This document shows, piece by piece, positions 1-12,226 of a DNA stretch of 64,000 nt (the first letter of the stretch is position 1; the number at the start of each line of letters is the position of its first letter). The position numbers and the translations under genes were made by a program. This DNA comes from Cucumis sativus. Taxonomy: Eukaryota; Streptophyta; Magnoliopsida; Cucurbitales; Cucurbitaceae. A model generated the notes under the pieces. It was not told the DNA's origin, ran no database searches, and worked only from the letters and a program-made list of their open reading frames with translations. The stretch lies in the NCBI RefSeq assembly GCF_000004075.3, contig NC_026658.2, positions 25,656,075 to 25,720,074 on the forward strand, written 5' to 3'.

Positions 1-2478
1 GAAGGTAAAAGCATCGGGAGCACAACCAACGTTCTTCATATCCTTAAAAAGATCCCAGGCCTTTTCGGTGTAATGGACTTCAAGAAGCTCACCTATCAAA
101 CAATTATACGATGCCAACGTTGGACTGATTCCCAATTTCTTTGTAAATTTGTCAAATATTTGATAAGCATAAAGTTCTCTCTTATGCTTACACAAAACTC
201 TAACTAGAGGTATTAAGAACGAGTCTTCCCTACAGATCCCATTCAATACCAATTCTTCAGCAAATATAATAGCCTTGTCCATCTCAGCTTCAACTAATGT
301 ACCTCCCATTAAATCTTCCCAGAAAGATCTATTTACACGAAAACGGACTTGATACATAAAATCCCTTGCAATCGATATAGCATCCCCTATCTGCCCACAC
401 TTCACGAGGCCAGGAAGAAGGGTACATATTGTGACATGATCAGGGTGCATCGATTTCTTCAGCTGGTGGAAGAACCAGAATGCATGATTTACTTTGTTTT
501 CTTTGATCAAGCCATAAATAACAGTGTTGTAGGTCAAGACATCAGGTTTACAGTCCATTACAGTCATTTTAGAAAACATTTTTAAAGCCAATTCGACCTC
601 ATCATTTTTGCAAAAGCAATCCAGGAGCGTGTTAAAAGATATCGTATTCGGAGAACACTTTTTTTCAATCATACTTTCAAATAATTCAATGGCTTTCTGG
701 ACTCGACCCTCTTTCCCTAATCCAGAGAGTAACGTATTATAGGTCACAACTGTTGGAGAAAGCTTCATGTCCTTCATTCTGTCAAACATTTGCCATGCTT
801 CATCAACTCGTCCAGCCTTGTAAAGTGAATCAATCAAAGAGTTAACCACAATCACATCAGGTTCACATCCATTTCTTATCATCTCAGAAAGCAAATTCAC
901 AGCCTCATCTACTTGTCCTACTTTGCTATAGCACTTCATCATCATGTTATAGGTCACTGAATCTGGAGCTAAACCATTCTCTCTAAGCCCATTGAACATG
1001 GTTTTTGCTTCTCTTAACCTCCCCATTTCAGCAAGGCTGTACAACGATGCATTGCACGCTACAATATTTGGAACAATTCCTTTAGCTTTCATCTTCTCAA
1101 AGGTTTCAACAGCTTTGCCAGTTTCTCCAGATTTTCCAAAATAGTCAATAAAAGTAATGTACGTATAAGCAGTAGGTTGAACACCTACGGATTCCATAGT
1201 ATCTAAAAGCTTTAGTGCATCCTCAATTCTACCTGCCCTCAACAGTCCACAAATAAGTGTGTTATAAGTATGAAGATTTGGCAAGATACCTTGCTTTCTC
1301 ATGACATCAAAGGTAGCAAATGCTTCATCAAAGTCTCTGGCTTTGCATAACACATCAACAAGAATAGTGAAGGTAACTACATCAGGCATATACCCATCCG
1401 CTTCCATCTGACTCCAAAATTCTTTAAATGTGTCCAAGTCTCCAAAATCGTTGAACTTGTCCAACAGAGTAATGTAGATAACTTGATCAGGTTTGTGGCC
1501 ATTAGCTTTCATCTTCACAAACAACTCCTTAGCATTTTCCAACTGTCCTGCATTACAAAGAGCATCAATGAGGACTGTATAAGTAACAAGGTCAGGTCCA
1601 CAACCTTCATCATCCATTCTTCTAAATATCTCATATGCCTCGTCAATTTTCCCAGCCCTCCCTAGTACTCTTATGCATATTGTGAATGTGTAAACATTTG
1701 GCCTCAATCCTAAATCTTCCATCTCTTTCAACAGAACCATTACCATCTCCGAGTCCCTCTTCTTTCCCAACGCAACCATAAGTGCTGAATATGTCTTCAG
1801 GCTAGGCTTAAGCCCTTCTGAAACCATTCTTCTGTAAACTTCCAAGGCCTCACCACAGAATCCTGATTGAATCAGCAAATGGATCAATCCATTGTATGAA
1901 TATGCATTCAAGACAAATCCAGCTTTTCTCATCTTATTTAGCACAGTCGTCATCTGCCGAAGCCCACCTCTGATGGAAAGAGCTTTAAAGATAGTCAAGT
2001 AAGTATCCAAATCTCTCCTAATAATTTTCTTCTGCATGAATTCAAAAACAGCAGCCATATCCTCGACCTTGTCATGTACTCTTAAGAATTCAAGCATGAA
2101 ATTGCACGTCTCTGTGGTATGCAGAACAGTAGGAAACTCAGATATAGAGTAAAAGTAAGAAAGAGCACGTATAGGATCTGTCATCGATTTCAAAACCCCA
2201 AGAACTTCATCTTCGGACACTCGGATTTCCGTCTTTCCTTTCACCACCATCACTTGCTCCGGATTTTGCAACGCAAGCCGGCAAAAATCCTTCCGCTTCT
2301 TCCTGTGCTTCTTCCAATTCACCATAGACAAAGTCGCAGTTTGAAAATCCCCCAAACTTTCCCATATCAATCCTCTAGATGATCTATTACAGCTCGAAAC
2401 ATATACCTGACATTCACTAAAAGCACCATTGCAACAGGTGCCGAACATACTCAAAGATGTAACAATTACAAGTGACAT
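1..2478 (-). CDS. PGR3: PGR3-like chloroplast pentatricopeptide repeat protein (3' end outside window)
   Basis: One open exon reads from the ATG at 2478 down to base 1 (826 codons visible), so the C-terminus lies left of the window. After about 60 residues of transit-peptide-like sequence comes a basic WKKHRKK segment, then back-to-back PPR units of about 35 residues from roughly residue 120. Typical unit starts are [15 protein letters not shown] and [16 protein letters not shown] count about 18-20 units. Order and wording match Arabidopsis PGR3 as I recall it, including [11 protein letters not shown] near the N-terminus. PGR3 (about 1,110 residues) is known to bind plastid transcripts of the petL operon and ndhA and supports cytochrome b6f and NDH accumulation. 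An in-frame stop lies upstream of the chosen ATG with no other ATG between. The gene is divergent from the C1D-like gene. Confidence 0.93.
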   Translation of the reverse strand, partial: MSLVIVTSLSMFGTCCNGAFSECQVYVSSCNRSSRGLIWESLGDFQTATLSMVNWKKHRKKRKDFCRLALQNPEQVMVVKGKTEIRVSEDEVLGVLKSMTDPIRALSYFYSISEFPTVLHTTETCNFMLEFLRVHDKVEDMAAVFEFMQKKIIRRDLDTYLTIFKALSIRGGLRQMTTVLNKMRKAGFVLNAYSYNGLIHLLIQSGFCGEALEVYRRMVSEGLKPSLKTYSALMVALGKKRDSEMVMVLLKEMEDLGLRPNVYTFTICIRVLGRAGKIDEAYEIFRRMDDEGCGPDLVTYTVLIDALCNAGQLENAKELFVKMKANGHKPDQVIYITLLDKFNDFGDLDTFKEFWSQMEADGYMPDVVTFTILVDVLCKARDFDEAFATFDVMRKQGILPNLHTYNTLICGLLRAGRIEDALKLLDTMESVGVQPTAYTYITFIDYFGKSGETGKAVETFEKMKAKGIVPNIVACNASLYSLAEMGRLREAKTMFNGLRENGLAPDSVTYNMMMKCYSKVGQVDEAVNLLSEMIRNGCEPDVIVVNSLIDSLYKAGRVDEAWQMFDRMKDMKLSPTVVTYNTLLSGLGKEGRVQKAIELFESMIEKKCSPNTISFNTLLDCFCKNDEVELALKMFSKMTVMDCKPDVLTYNTVIYGLIKENKVNHAFWFFHQLKKSMHPDHVTICTLLPGLVKCGQIGDAISIARDFMYQVRFRVNRSFWEDLMGGTLVEAEMDKAIIFAEELVLNGICREDSFLIPLVRVLCKHKRELYAYQIFDKFTKKLGISPTLASYNCLIGELLEVHYTEKAWDLFKDMKNVGCAPDAFTF

Positions 2479-4451
2479 CAGAACACTTTTATCAATAGCA
2501 TGAACGATAAGTTTGGTTTGGCAAATTCAGTTCGCCATCGGATGATGATTCTCACTCTTCACGAAGCTAACCAAGTAAGTTAATTAAACTTATATTACCT
2601 CAAATCCTTCGGAATAGCATTTTCCAGCCAGTTAGGAGCTGAGTTCCGATAGAATTCAGAGAAAAGTTGGAGGACCAAGGCTCGATGGTTTCCTGAGATA
2701 AAAAAATTCCTCTGGTTTTAGCGCTTTCATCATGACGAAAGACTTCGAAATGGAAACATTGAGGTAAAAAGTAGATTGCAAAGATTACAGTAGAGAGTGA
2801 GACGAGAGAAGAAGAGAAAGAAAATGAGTGAAGAAGCTTGGAGAGTCCAACAATGGCAATGGTGATCAAAGAGTGGGAAGCGAACTTTGCTTGTGCGGCT
2901 GTAAGTCTGCTACCAAGATATGGAGACCGATTTTTTCATTTTGATCTCTCTCTTTTGGAAAACAAATATGCCTTTTTTTCTTGTATTGGTGTTGACTGCT
3001 ATTTCTTAAATTTGGATTTTGATTTCAATTTTCGTATCATTAGTTTACCATTTCAATTTCATCCAAGATGGTTACAATATTTACTATCAACAATTTTTTT
3101 TTATTATTTTAGTTTATGGTTTTTTCTATTCTTTCCAATAATATTTACAACTTTAATTACTTTTTTTTCAAATTAAAATACTTTACATCTCAAATAGACA
3201 TTATATATTCCTCAACATCTAAAACACAAACTATGTAGTAATATATAAATACAATAATTCATTTCTTGCTCCAAATGTTATTATTAATTTAATAGTAACT
3301 AACAGTATACTTGTTTTCTTTTATCCTTCTCCAATTTTAAAAAGTAATAACGAAGATTAGATGTAAATTTATTTTTAAAAAATTTCTATTACAAATTACT
3401 CTTGAAATGTTTGCGAAAGTTAAGATCCGGAAATTTTGAGAGTATATAGGTATTTGCGAACAAATAGTAAGTTTATGGATATTTTTCAATGAGTTAGGGC
3501 TTTTTACAAATATTGTATTCCATTTACCATTCAACCTTTTAAAGAACTTTTGGTTGGGGTGAGTTATTATACTTTTAAGGCTATATAGTGTTAGGTTATA
3601 AGAATTTTAAGGCTATATAGTGTTAGGTTATAAGAATTTGTGTTTGAGTATAAATTATTGTAGTTTGGATTAGAGGTAAAATTTAAATTATTTTAATATG
3701 TAAAGAAAATAATAAACAATGTATAAAAAATTAATAGTAATAAATTTAGGTGTCAATTTATTAAAACAATATTAAATAGTAAAAACAGCAACTAGTAAAT
3801 ATTGGAGGAAAATAAAAGAAAAAGTAAAAAAGAAAATAAGAGAAATTGTAAGAAACGATAAAATAGATCCAATGTTTACTGTTAATAGAGAATTTATAAT
3901 TAATTTTTGTTTTTAATAATTTCTTTTAGCATAAATAGTATGTAAATAATTTTCATTTTTTTTTTCTGTTTAGGTAAATTTTCCTTTGAAAAAACTCAAA
4001 AAATATGATATTAGACTCTATTTGAACTTCACGACATTAGAAAGAAAAATATTTTATAAGGGTTCTACTTTTGTTTTTATTGTTTTTCAAATAAAAATTA
4101 TTTCTTGTTTAAGCAAAATGCTAATTTAAAATTATTTTTCGGATTCGAATTTTTTTGAAGGGCAAACGAAGGGCTAATTGGGGTTTTGATAATTAAATAG
4201 CTTCATAATTAAAGGAAGCAAAAAAAACTCCACACACTGAGATCGGAAGAACATCGGCCCAAACTGCCGCCGTAAACTTCTCTAGTTCGAACCCAAAAGC
4301 CCTAACCGTCCGTTTTCCCCTCTACGATTATCAACCACCACGGTCTGAGCTTCTCTCCGCCGTCACCATATCATTCTAAGGATTTGAATCTCGTATCTTC
4401 GCTATCTCTTTGTCCCCCTGATAGAGACGGAGTTCAAAATTGGGGTCAAAT
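2479..4451. other. Divergent intergenic region between PGR3 and the C1D-like gene
   Basis: This holds the two promoters and 5' leaders. On the minus strand a donor-like GAG|GTAATA near 2595 suggests the PGR3 leader may be spliced, with a non-coding exon around 2600-2870; this is not proven. From about 3000 to 4150 the sequence is very AT-rich, with a perfect 32-bp tandem duplication at 3573-3636. The C1D leader probably begins near 4235, where base composition becomes mixed. I see no further gene. Confidence 0.6.
3573..3636. repeat. Perfect 32-bp tandem duplication
   Basis: Two identical 32-bp units, 3573-3604 and 3605-3636, both containing AGGCTATATAGTGTTAGG. They lie in non-coding AT-rich sequence. 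Exact identity suggests a recent event. Confidence 0.9.
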
Positions 4452-5536
4452 ATGGAGGGAGGTGTTCGAGATTTCGCTGTTGTGCCGGAGAAAGTGATGG
4501 ATTCAGTGAAGACGACATTGGACAATGTAGAACAAGTCCAAACTCACCTTATTTCCTTCTTGTCTATCGCCGAGCCTGACGTCCTTGCTCAAATGCAGCC
4601 TCTCCAACGGGCTCAGTCTATGCTTTTGCTTGCTAGAGTCACTACCACTCTCTTCGCATGTAATTTTTTTTTTTTATTACGAATAGTTCTTTATTATTAA
4701 TTTGTTGTTGTTGTTGTTGTTGTTTATTCTGTATTATTGAGGTGAAGTTTTTGTTTGTTTTTGGTAATTTGCAGTGAAGTTGAGGTGTAGCGGAGTTCAT
4801 CTTGATGATCATCCTATCAAATCAGAGCTTGTAATTATTCTCATACCTTGTATCTGGTGATTAAAGCTGAAATTTTCTCACATGGGTTATCATGTTATTC
4901 TCTTGTTATTATTCAAATGTTCGTTCTTATTTTTTGTTATGCATGTAGGAGAGATTAAGCTTGTATCAAGACAAACTAGAACGGTTCATAGGCTTGAGTA
5001 AAGGTATGTTTGACTTCTAATTTTTTTGAGTTTATTTCACCATCGTTTCCTTGTTTTTTTCATTTTTTTTTTTTTTTGCTTCCTTTAATGCTAGATTGAT
5101 AACTTGCATTTGAATTTCTTCATGAAGCGCCATTGAAGCGTTCTACTACCTTGAACTATCAAGCAGCTACTCGCTTTATTGAACATTCTCTGCCTGATCT
5201 AACTCAAGGTTGGTTGAATTTGTTTGCTTTTTTATTTTGGGGAGGGGGGGTTTCTGTGTCTGATTCCCTTTGATGAAGTAAATATTTCAATATTTTTCAG
5301 AGCAAAAGCTGAGTATGAGGGATATCAGTAGAGGAAAGGGGCAAAAAATGAAGCAATTAGAGAGGAACGTACAGAAGAAGAGGAAGTATCAGTCTTCTGA
5401 AAAACAATCTGTTCAAACTGCTGCTAAGGAATTTCTTGAGAAAGCAGCGCGTGAGCTTCTTGGTGATTGTAATGGAGGTTTGCAGGGTCCATTGTGTGGG
5501 GATGCTTTAGATGATGATGCCCTGCAGGAGGATTGA
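4452..5536 (+). CDS. C1D/Rrp47 (Sas10/Utp3/C1D family) nuclear exosome cofactor
   Basis: Five exons: 4452-4659, 4775-4830, 4949-5003, 5128-5208 and 5301-5536. They total 636 nt for 211 residues, with clean GT-AG borders and consistent phases. The N-terminal half carries the helical Sas10/C1D domain (about residues 10-95), including SFLSIAEPDVLAQMQPLQRA and ARVTTTLFALKLRCSGV. The exon-4 part ends with NYQAATRFIEHSLPDLTQ. The C-terminus is basic (KMKQLERNVQKKRKY) and ends in acidic residues, as in C1D proteins. The family is known to bind RNA and to act with the Rrp6/Mtr4 nuclear exosome in rRNA and snoRNA 3' processing. That role here is inferred from family. The ATG was chosen because the upstream in-frame codon at 4440 is TTG, not ATG. 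Confidence 0.9.
4703..4723 (+). repeat. (GTT)n microsatellite in intron 1 of the C1D-like gene
   Basis: About seven uninterrupted trinucleotide units inside the first intron. Likely length-polymorphic; no function is implied. Confidence 0.9.
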
Positions 5537-5652
5537 ATCCTGGATTTCACTTTGGTATCTACTTATCACATTTATTTCTAATTTTGCTGTCCTCCTTTGA
5601 TAAATGCAAGCTTTTCCATATGCTTGTTGATGGAATGAATTTTGATTTTCTT

Positions 5653-5658
5653 AATAAA
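5653..5658 (+). terminator. Candidate poly(A) signal of the C1D-like gene
   Basis: A canonical AATAAA lies 117 nt after the stop codon, within a T-rich 3' region. Plants use loose signals, so this is only a plausible position for 3' end formation. Confidence 0.45.
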
Positions 5659-6717
5659 ATTTTCCTTTTAGTTCTATTGCTCATTCTTGTACCTCTGATT
5701 GTCGTTAGCTTGCTTAGCTTAATAGAATTGAGTTTGAAATTTAGAATTGTAGTCTTTTTATGGACGTCTTTGATGTGTTTTACATCGTGATATGTATGTA
5801 TATCACGTTCTTTTTATCATGGTTTAGTCCAACGCTTGTCTAGATTAGCTTTCTTAGTGCTTAAAACCTTTAAAACACTTTTATAAACACTTAACCCACA
5901 ATCCAAACACCCTCTAAGCAATATTTTAGCGAAGTTTCAATTGCAATGAATATAGTTTTTCTTCAGTTGAATAGTTGAACTGCCTCCCCTTCCCTCAGCA
6001 AACCGAATGCCATCAACTAAAATAAAATTATTTTTATTCATTCCATGCAAACAAATCTAATACTTCCCTTCATATATTCACATTTACTTGCCATGTATTC
6101 CTCTATGTTTTAACAATTCCTCACCTTTACATCTTTCAGGAGTATGAAAACCAGACTCTCTTGTGCCCTTAATTATCCCAACTCTCGAAGAATTGGTCCA
6201 TTTTGAAGTTGGATTTGGACGTCTGTTTTTCCCTTTTTTCCCCTTCTCCTAGTTTCTCCTTAGGACATTAAATCGTTTTTCCTTCACTCTGTTTAGAAGT
6301 CTTTATATATATGTGTGCATTTTGGAGTTTCAATCCCATCATAAGTTACTATTAGGACATTAAATCGTTTTTTGTTTTCTTAATAGTGTGATCATATGAA
6401 CAATACATGATCTTGATCAAAGGAGTCTGTGCTTTTTACATGTAAAGTAGCCTACTTCGGTAGCTGACTTTCTAGTGTTTTTTGGGTCTGTATATCAGTC
6501 ATCCTCTTGATACTCGAATTAGCCCTTTTTGCCATAAACTAATAATAGTATGTTCATTTTGATACCGCTATCGAAGCAGGCTAAGAAGTGTTGCAGCTTT
6601 CCATTTATTTTCTAAACTGATACGATTAGATCAGACTTAGGGGTAATCATCTGTCGGGTTGGTTTTTCAACTAAATTGTTACTGAATCAATCATGGCTGT
6701 TTGGTAAATTTTGAACC

Positions 6718-6784
6718 AATCTTGATTACCAAGGAGTTCAGTTGGTCAACTCTTTAAATCTTGATTACCAAGGAGTTCAGTTGG
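6718..6784. repeat. 28-bp direct repeat with 11-bp spacer
   Basis: Identical 28-bp copies at 6718-6745 and 6757-6784, each containing GATTACCAAGGAGTTCAG. They are non-coding. This looks like a local duplication rather than a transposon end. Confidence 0.85.
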
Positions 6785-7251
6785 CTTCAATCGACTCCTC
6801 TAGTTCTCCGACTAACCAACTCTGGTTCGATTGATTGACTCGGTTTTTATTTTTTATCTTTTATGCTTATCCATGTTTAGATTTTCAAGATTTGTAGCCT
6901 TGTCTTTAACTAGAGAAGTTCTTTAATTGTAGAAGTTATTAGTTTCTAAACAAGTCAAATAAGTTGGAAAAACGACATGAACATAATAGATAATTTGGTT
7001 CGGATCATATTCCACCAACGACCTTAAAAGAAATGAGATGAATTTGACGAAAAAAAAGTTAATGTGTAGTTCGTGATTGGCTTTTAACTTCTATATTATC
7101 TTCCAATTTTGCTTTATTAAAAACTAGAGAAAGACAACTTACCACTTTAGTGAGTAGGAATACAAAATCCAAAAAGGGGGTCTGAACAGGATAGGAAAGA
7201 TCGTTTGTTGTAAGTAGACAATGAGTAGCCATTGGGTGTAACATTTTATAA

Positions 7252-7355
7252 AAATTATAGAATTTATGAATGACAGATTTTGTTATATTTGTAATTCTAA
7301 TAGAAATTATAGAATTTATGAATGACAGATTTTGTTATATTTGTAATTCTAATAG
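7252..7355. repeat. Perfect 52-bp tandem duplication
   Basis: The unit 7252-7303 is repeated without any change at 7304-7355; it contains TTTATGAATGACAGATTTTG. Perfect identity in non-coding DNA suggests a young slippage or repair duplication. Confidence 0.92.
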
Positions 7356-7982
7356 GTATATTTGCTGTTTTCTCTACAAAACGACAAAAATATTGCTGCA
7401 TTTCACTTTCATGATTTTCTGTATAACAATTTAAAATTTTGAATAATACATAAGAAAACAGTATTTAAAATTTACATAATTTAGACTCGCAGATTTAGTA
7501 TATACGTTTAGAAAGACTCAAGACTCAAGCGTGTTCTGAATTTTATGTTATATATATTTTATATTTAAAATAATACCAATTTTAGTAGCACCATCCAACC
7601 ACTTTAGATTCGAGTTTAAGTCTGACTCTATACTTTTTTTCTAAATTTAAAAGATGGTTTGTTTTTCACTCAACAAAACAATTACAGATATAGAAGATCT
7701 AATCTTTCACCCCTGTTTAGATGAGATAGATATAACACAAGAAACAGAACTAGAAATCTACAAACGTAAAACTTAAAGGATCTGATAACGTGGGAATAGT
7801 TATATGCAACACCTGTGATACATATTTGCCATGCAGTTGTATACGTGTTTAAATTCCACCTCTCCAACAATCTCCTTTGCCCCACAAAAGGCCATTTCAA
7901 AATTCCAACACCTAAAAAGCACAAAATTTTCAACGAACTCTACTACTTACTGCACCTGAAAATCGTAGAGAGAGATATAGAG

Positions 7983-8285
7983 ATGGGAAGCAATGAGGAG
8001 TGGAGGAAAAATGCAGATACGCACAAAATGAAGCCTGAGGATGTAAAAGCAGCAGGAGTTGAAGCTTCCAAGAGGCCTCCAGGGCACCACCCAGGCACAG
8101 TCCTGCACCAGCGGCGGAGTCTCCCCTACAGCTACACCACCATGACCGTTGCTGGCCTCCTTATCGTCGGAACCATCGGATATCTTACCTTATATACCTT
8201 GAAAAAGCCTGAAGCCTCTGCGAAAGATGTTGCCAAGGTCGCTACCAATGTTGCTGAACCTGAAGAAACCAAGCCCAGGAAGTAG
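7983..8285 (+). CDS. Small plant-conserved single-pass membrane protein, function unknown
   Basis: An intronless frame of 100 residues. The N-terminal half is hydrophilic and conserved-looking (EEWRKNADTHKMKPEDVKAA, then KRPPGHHPG and LHQRRSLPYS). One membrane helix follows at about residues 53-72 (TMTVAGLLIVGTIGYLTLYT), then a charged tail rich in Lys, Glu and Ala ending in KPRK. I recall a very similar Arabidopsis protein of unknown function near PGR3 (probably At4g31830). The frame is open upstream to about 7815, but family length and the ATG at 7983 argue for this start. The gene converges on the TM9 gene, whose stop is 754 bp away. No enzymatic motif is visible. Confidence 0.85.
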   Translation: MGSNEEWRKNADTHKMKPEDVKAAGVEASKRPPGHHPGTVLHQRRSLPYSYTTMTVAGLLIVGTIGYLTLYTLKKPEASAKDVAKVATNVAEPEETKPRK

Positions 8286-9038
8286 CCTCCATTGCTGCTG
8301 CTGGTGGGTGTGTTTCTTTCTTTCATGTAGCCTTCTTTGTGAAAAATTGGGCTCTCAAACTTCTACCTGTGTTAAAATAATTGGAAATTGGAATTGAACC
8401 CAAATGATAAAAATTGAGCTTTAGATTCCCAAATTTGACAGTAATACGAGTGTAGATGTTCAATTTTTAGGGCATTTCAAATTTCCAATTTTCAGAATAC
8501 TATATGTTTAGTTTAAGGGCATAATATAAGTTTAGTTTAAGGCTATAATAGCAACCATTACCCATAAAATAGGGTGGTTTTTGCAACTTCCTACTTTTTC
8601 CTTTTGTGCTTTTGCTTCAGATCATCCACCTGTTTTCCTCAATACGAATTTAAAAAGTACAAAGACAAAGCATGAAGAAGATGGTTTCAATATCAAAAAA
8701 GGGGGGAAATGAGCTTCTCTATTGATAAAAATTTATTCGTTCTATATAAGAATCTGAAAAAGAGGGGAAAAAAAAGATCTACACGAGTTTTCTTTCAAAA
8801 GATTGAAAAACCTTTGTCAATTTGAAGGTAATAACAGAAGCCCTGAGAACAAATGATGTTGGCTATTGCAACAGGATTGTCATCATTCAAAATTGAGTAC
8901 AACAGGCTACATCTGAAAGCATCATAGTAATACTTCAATTTCAAAATCTTACAAGAATATAATTTCGGTATCCTGCAAAAGTAAATGGAGCAAAATAATG
9001 GTCGACGACAACAACGATGATTATCTGCTTATACTTCA
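8286..9038. other. Convergent 3' regions of the small membrane-protein gene and TM9 copy 1
   Basis: AT-rich sequence between two converging stop codons. It holds both 3' UTRs and no additional gene that I can support. Confidence 0.6.
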
Positions 9039-12000
9039 TTAATCGATTTTCACTGATGAGTAGATGAGCCTTGTGAACCAAAAGCAAGCGTAGAAGCCAA
9101 TGGTACCAGTGAGAACAAAGAATGCGTATGACACAATCGACATATATCCAAAGTACAATACCCCAGATACGAGCTTCGTGATTTCGAGCTTTGTGAAGAA
9201 GTAGAAGGTGGAATAGAGGAAGAGATAAAGAGCAGATGAGCCTGAAGTTAAGTAAGATCTCCACCACCATAAGTAATCTTCGCTGCACAACTGGAAGTAG
9301 CAGAGGACTATGGTGATTTCAGCGCAAGTGATGAGGAGGATAATGAAAACCAAGAAGAGGAAACCAAAAATGTAATAGAATTGGTTCAGCCAAATTGAGG
9401 TAAGGATGAAGAAGAGTTCAATGAAAACGGCTCCGAACGGGAGGATTCCTCCAATGAGAACTGAGAAAGCTGGGTGCATATACCAAGCTTGCTCTGGGAT
9501 TTGCCTGGGGATTTTGTTTGTCTTCACTGGATCTTCAATGGCTGGCTTCTTGAACCCTACATAGCTGCCCACAAAGACAAGGGGAACTGAGATTCCAAAC
9601 CATAAAAAGACGAGAGCAAACATTGTTCCAAAAGGAACAGCCCCAGACGATTTCTGTCCCCAAATCAGAGCATTTAGAACAAAGAATATAGCAAATATGG
9701 TGGCGGGGAACATGACGGCAGTCTTCAGGGCAACCTTCTTCCATTCTGTACCCTTGAACATTTTGTAGAGACGAGCGGCGGCAAAACCAGCAAAAAGACC
9801 CATGAAGACCCAGAGCAAGAGCATGGCGGTCATAAGTCCACCTCTGTTTGAAGGCGAGAGGAACCCAAGGATGGCGAACATCATTGTTACAACAACCATT
9901 CCCAAGAACTGAACTCCCGTTCCAACGTACACACACAACAGATCTGAATTCTTAGGAGCCCTGAAAACATCACCATGGACAAGCTTCCACCCGGTCTCTT
10001 CCTGAGCTTCTTCCAGGGTTTCAAGTTCGTTGTACTTCGAAATATCACGGTATAGTGTGCGGAGCATAATCATTGCAACCATGCCGGAGAGGAAAAGAAC
10101 TATCATCAATGAATTGACGATTGAGAACCAATGGATTTGATCATCACTCATCAAAAGATACGCATCCCATCTAGAAGCCCACTTCACTCCACTCTCCTGG
10201 AGGAAACAAAATGTGGCCCGTAAGTAAATCAATCAAGGCATGAGAGTTCATGACAGAGTGAGTTTATAGCATGAATATCCTCAACATTCTATAGATGAAC
10301 AGAATACAAACGAAATGGATATTCTTTCCCTAGCAGAAGATAGCTGTTAATAAAGAATATAATATCACTTGTAGAGCTGTGAACGCACCTGAAATTCGAC
10401 ATCATAGGTAAATACGATTTCCCTTCCATCATCGACCTCCTGAGGAGAGTTGGAATTAACAACCGTGTGTTTAGCATGGGGGTCGCAAGTTGTAAGACGA
10501 GTATTCTTATCATTCCAGTTCCCTTCGTATTCATGCTTGACGCTGAACCCAAAACAAGAAACCCGTTAGCAAGTTGCATTATTGACCTTGAAAAATCAGA
10601 TGCTTGATCATCAAATCAAATGAGTAGAGTGATAACCTGAATGGTTTGACTTCAAATCCTACGATTCTAGCAGAATCAGTTTGCACGTCTTTGTGATACC
10701 TGACTGTAAATGCTAGATGATTGTGGATGAAGTACTTCTCATCTTTGCTCTGTTACAAATCAGAAAAATAGCTGAGCTTCAAGTTTCTGTAAATATAAAC
10801 ATAACATCAATTTGCTGAAGACAAAAGTAAAGAACTTGCCGCAGTATATTGGCCTTTAAGCCCAACATGATAACCCATTTGGTAAACAACAGGCGATTCC
10901 TGGTCCTGCCTTTGAATTGGGAAAACCAGGGGAAGGTTGTCCAGGATCCTATAACATGGCAGATTCAAGATGTCAAAAAGACGTCAATAAACAACAACAA
11001 AACAATAATATGATTTTCTTCCCCTAAGATAAATGTCGTACATGTTGACCCGATATTCATCATTGATCTTCTCTTTGAACTCCTTTGCATCTTTAGCGTC
11101 GAGTTTAATCCGGCCAACAATACCACACATCTGAGGCTCCCGCATTTTAAACTGCAAGAGGTTTTAAATCCAACAAGGTCAAGAACTTAACTGCCCTAAG
11201 CAGAAAGGAAATTTCCCATGTTATAGCAAATCTTAACTCACCACATAGGGGGAGTTTTCAATTCGGTCACCACGAAGAACTTCACCCAGATTCTCTGCAC
11301 TATCCAATATCTTTTCTGGACGGCAAAATGGGAGCGAATAATACGAGTAAGGAAGCTGAGTCTTTGTTGAAGTCAATTTGTTTACTTTCACTTTTAATTC
11401 ATCTCCCTGCATCCAAACGTGAAAAGTACCACAAGAATTTCTTAGATCTGAAATCCAGTGGGCACATTCTACTGGATCGAACAAAATTCAACATAATTCT
11501 GGTATAATTTATAACACAAGGAAAACAATAGCAAAATCCAACAACAATATATAATACATTCTTATATACGACATGTAGAATGAGAGTGGAAACACGATAT
11601 CTTCATCCGTTTAAAGAACATCTAGAACCGATAGTCCCAGCTGACTTAAACCAACCCCTAGATAAAACAAGTAAACAACGAAATAACTAACCACTCGGAA
11701 TACTCCGTGTTCCCTACGATTCATACCTTTCTTCCAAAACAACGGTTGAATCTAGGAGTAAGCGCCCTCAAATTAGCTAACGTAAATGTTCTACATTACA
11801 TAACACTTACAAATTGGTACGATGCACTAAAAACTTCCCCACAAACAACCCCGCTCAAGATTCGAGTGAATCTACAACGATTCAAAAACCATAAACAACA
11901 ACAAAAACGACAAACGAGATTTCCAGATCCGGATTCCGCCACACACAAACTACCTGCGTAATTCCAGCAGCTCCCAAACAACGACCACAGATCCAACAAT

Positions 12001-12226
12001 ACAACACGGATCAAGCAGTAATTTCACTGACCAACCCAAAAAATCCACAACAACGCAAAGAACCAACACAAGCAAATCTCAAACAAACGTATTAAGAAAA
12101 ACTAACCTTCTCGAAGTCCTCAGGGGCAACACCAGGAAGGTAAAAAGAGCTAACCCCATGAATCAGAAACAAGAGAATAGCAGCGACGAAGAAGTTCCGA
12201 ATCGATGAAGATCTCGTTGTCGCCAT
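9039..12226 (-). CDS. Transmembrane nine superfamily (TM9/EMP70) protein, copy 1
   Basis: Seven exons on the minus strand: 12107-12226, 11242-11406, 11042-11151, 10840-10948, 10637-10749, 10389-10542 and 9039-10196, giving 642 residues. A signal peptide is encoded by exon 1 ([16 protein letters not shown]). A lumenal domain follows, with [21 protein letters not shown] and [15 protein letters not shown]. The last exon carries the nine membrane spans, starting at [20 protein letters not shown]. The protein ends in SSVKID, fitting the KxD/E C-terminal signal known to hold plant TM9 proteins in the Golgi through COPI. The intron after exon 4 has a GC donor (GCG|GCAAGT). The wording is very close to Arabidopsis TMN8-TMN10-type members as I recall them, so this looks like the conserved copy. 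Family function is endomembrane sorting and adhesion; the exact cargo is unknown. Confidence 0.95.

Larger units (their letters stand above)
5537..7982. other. Intergenic region with short duplications
   Basis: After the C1D 3' region there is no supportable coding sequence. It contains a 28-bp direct repeat (6718-6745 and 6757-6784) and a perfect 52-bp tandem duplication (7252-7355). The last few hundred bases, less AT-rich and containing a pyrimidine-rich leader, form the promoter and 5' UTR of the small membrane-protein gene. Confidence 0.6.

Noticed and set aside
2600-3176. Overlapping frames on both strands next to PGR3
   Set aside because: There is no family resemblance. The position fits the PGR3 leader and promoter.
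7815-7982. N-terminal extension of the small membrane protein
   Set aside because: The frame is open upstream but has no convincing ATG start, looks like a leader, and would exceed the length I recall for the family.
9535-9936. 133-codon minus-strand frame inside TM9 copy 1
   Set aside because: It overlaps the TM9 last exon in another frame and is explained by it.
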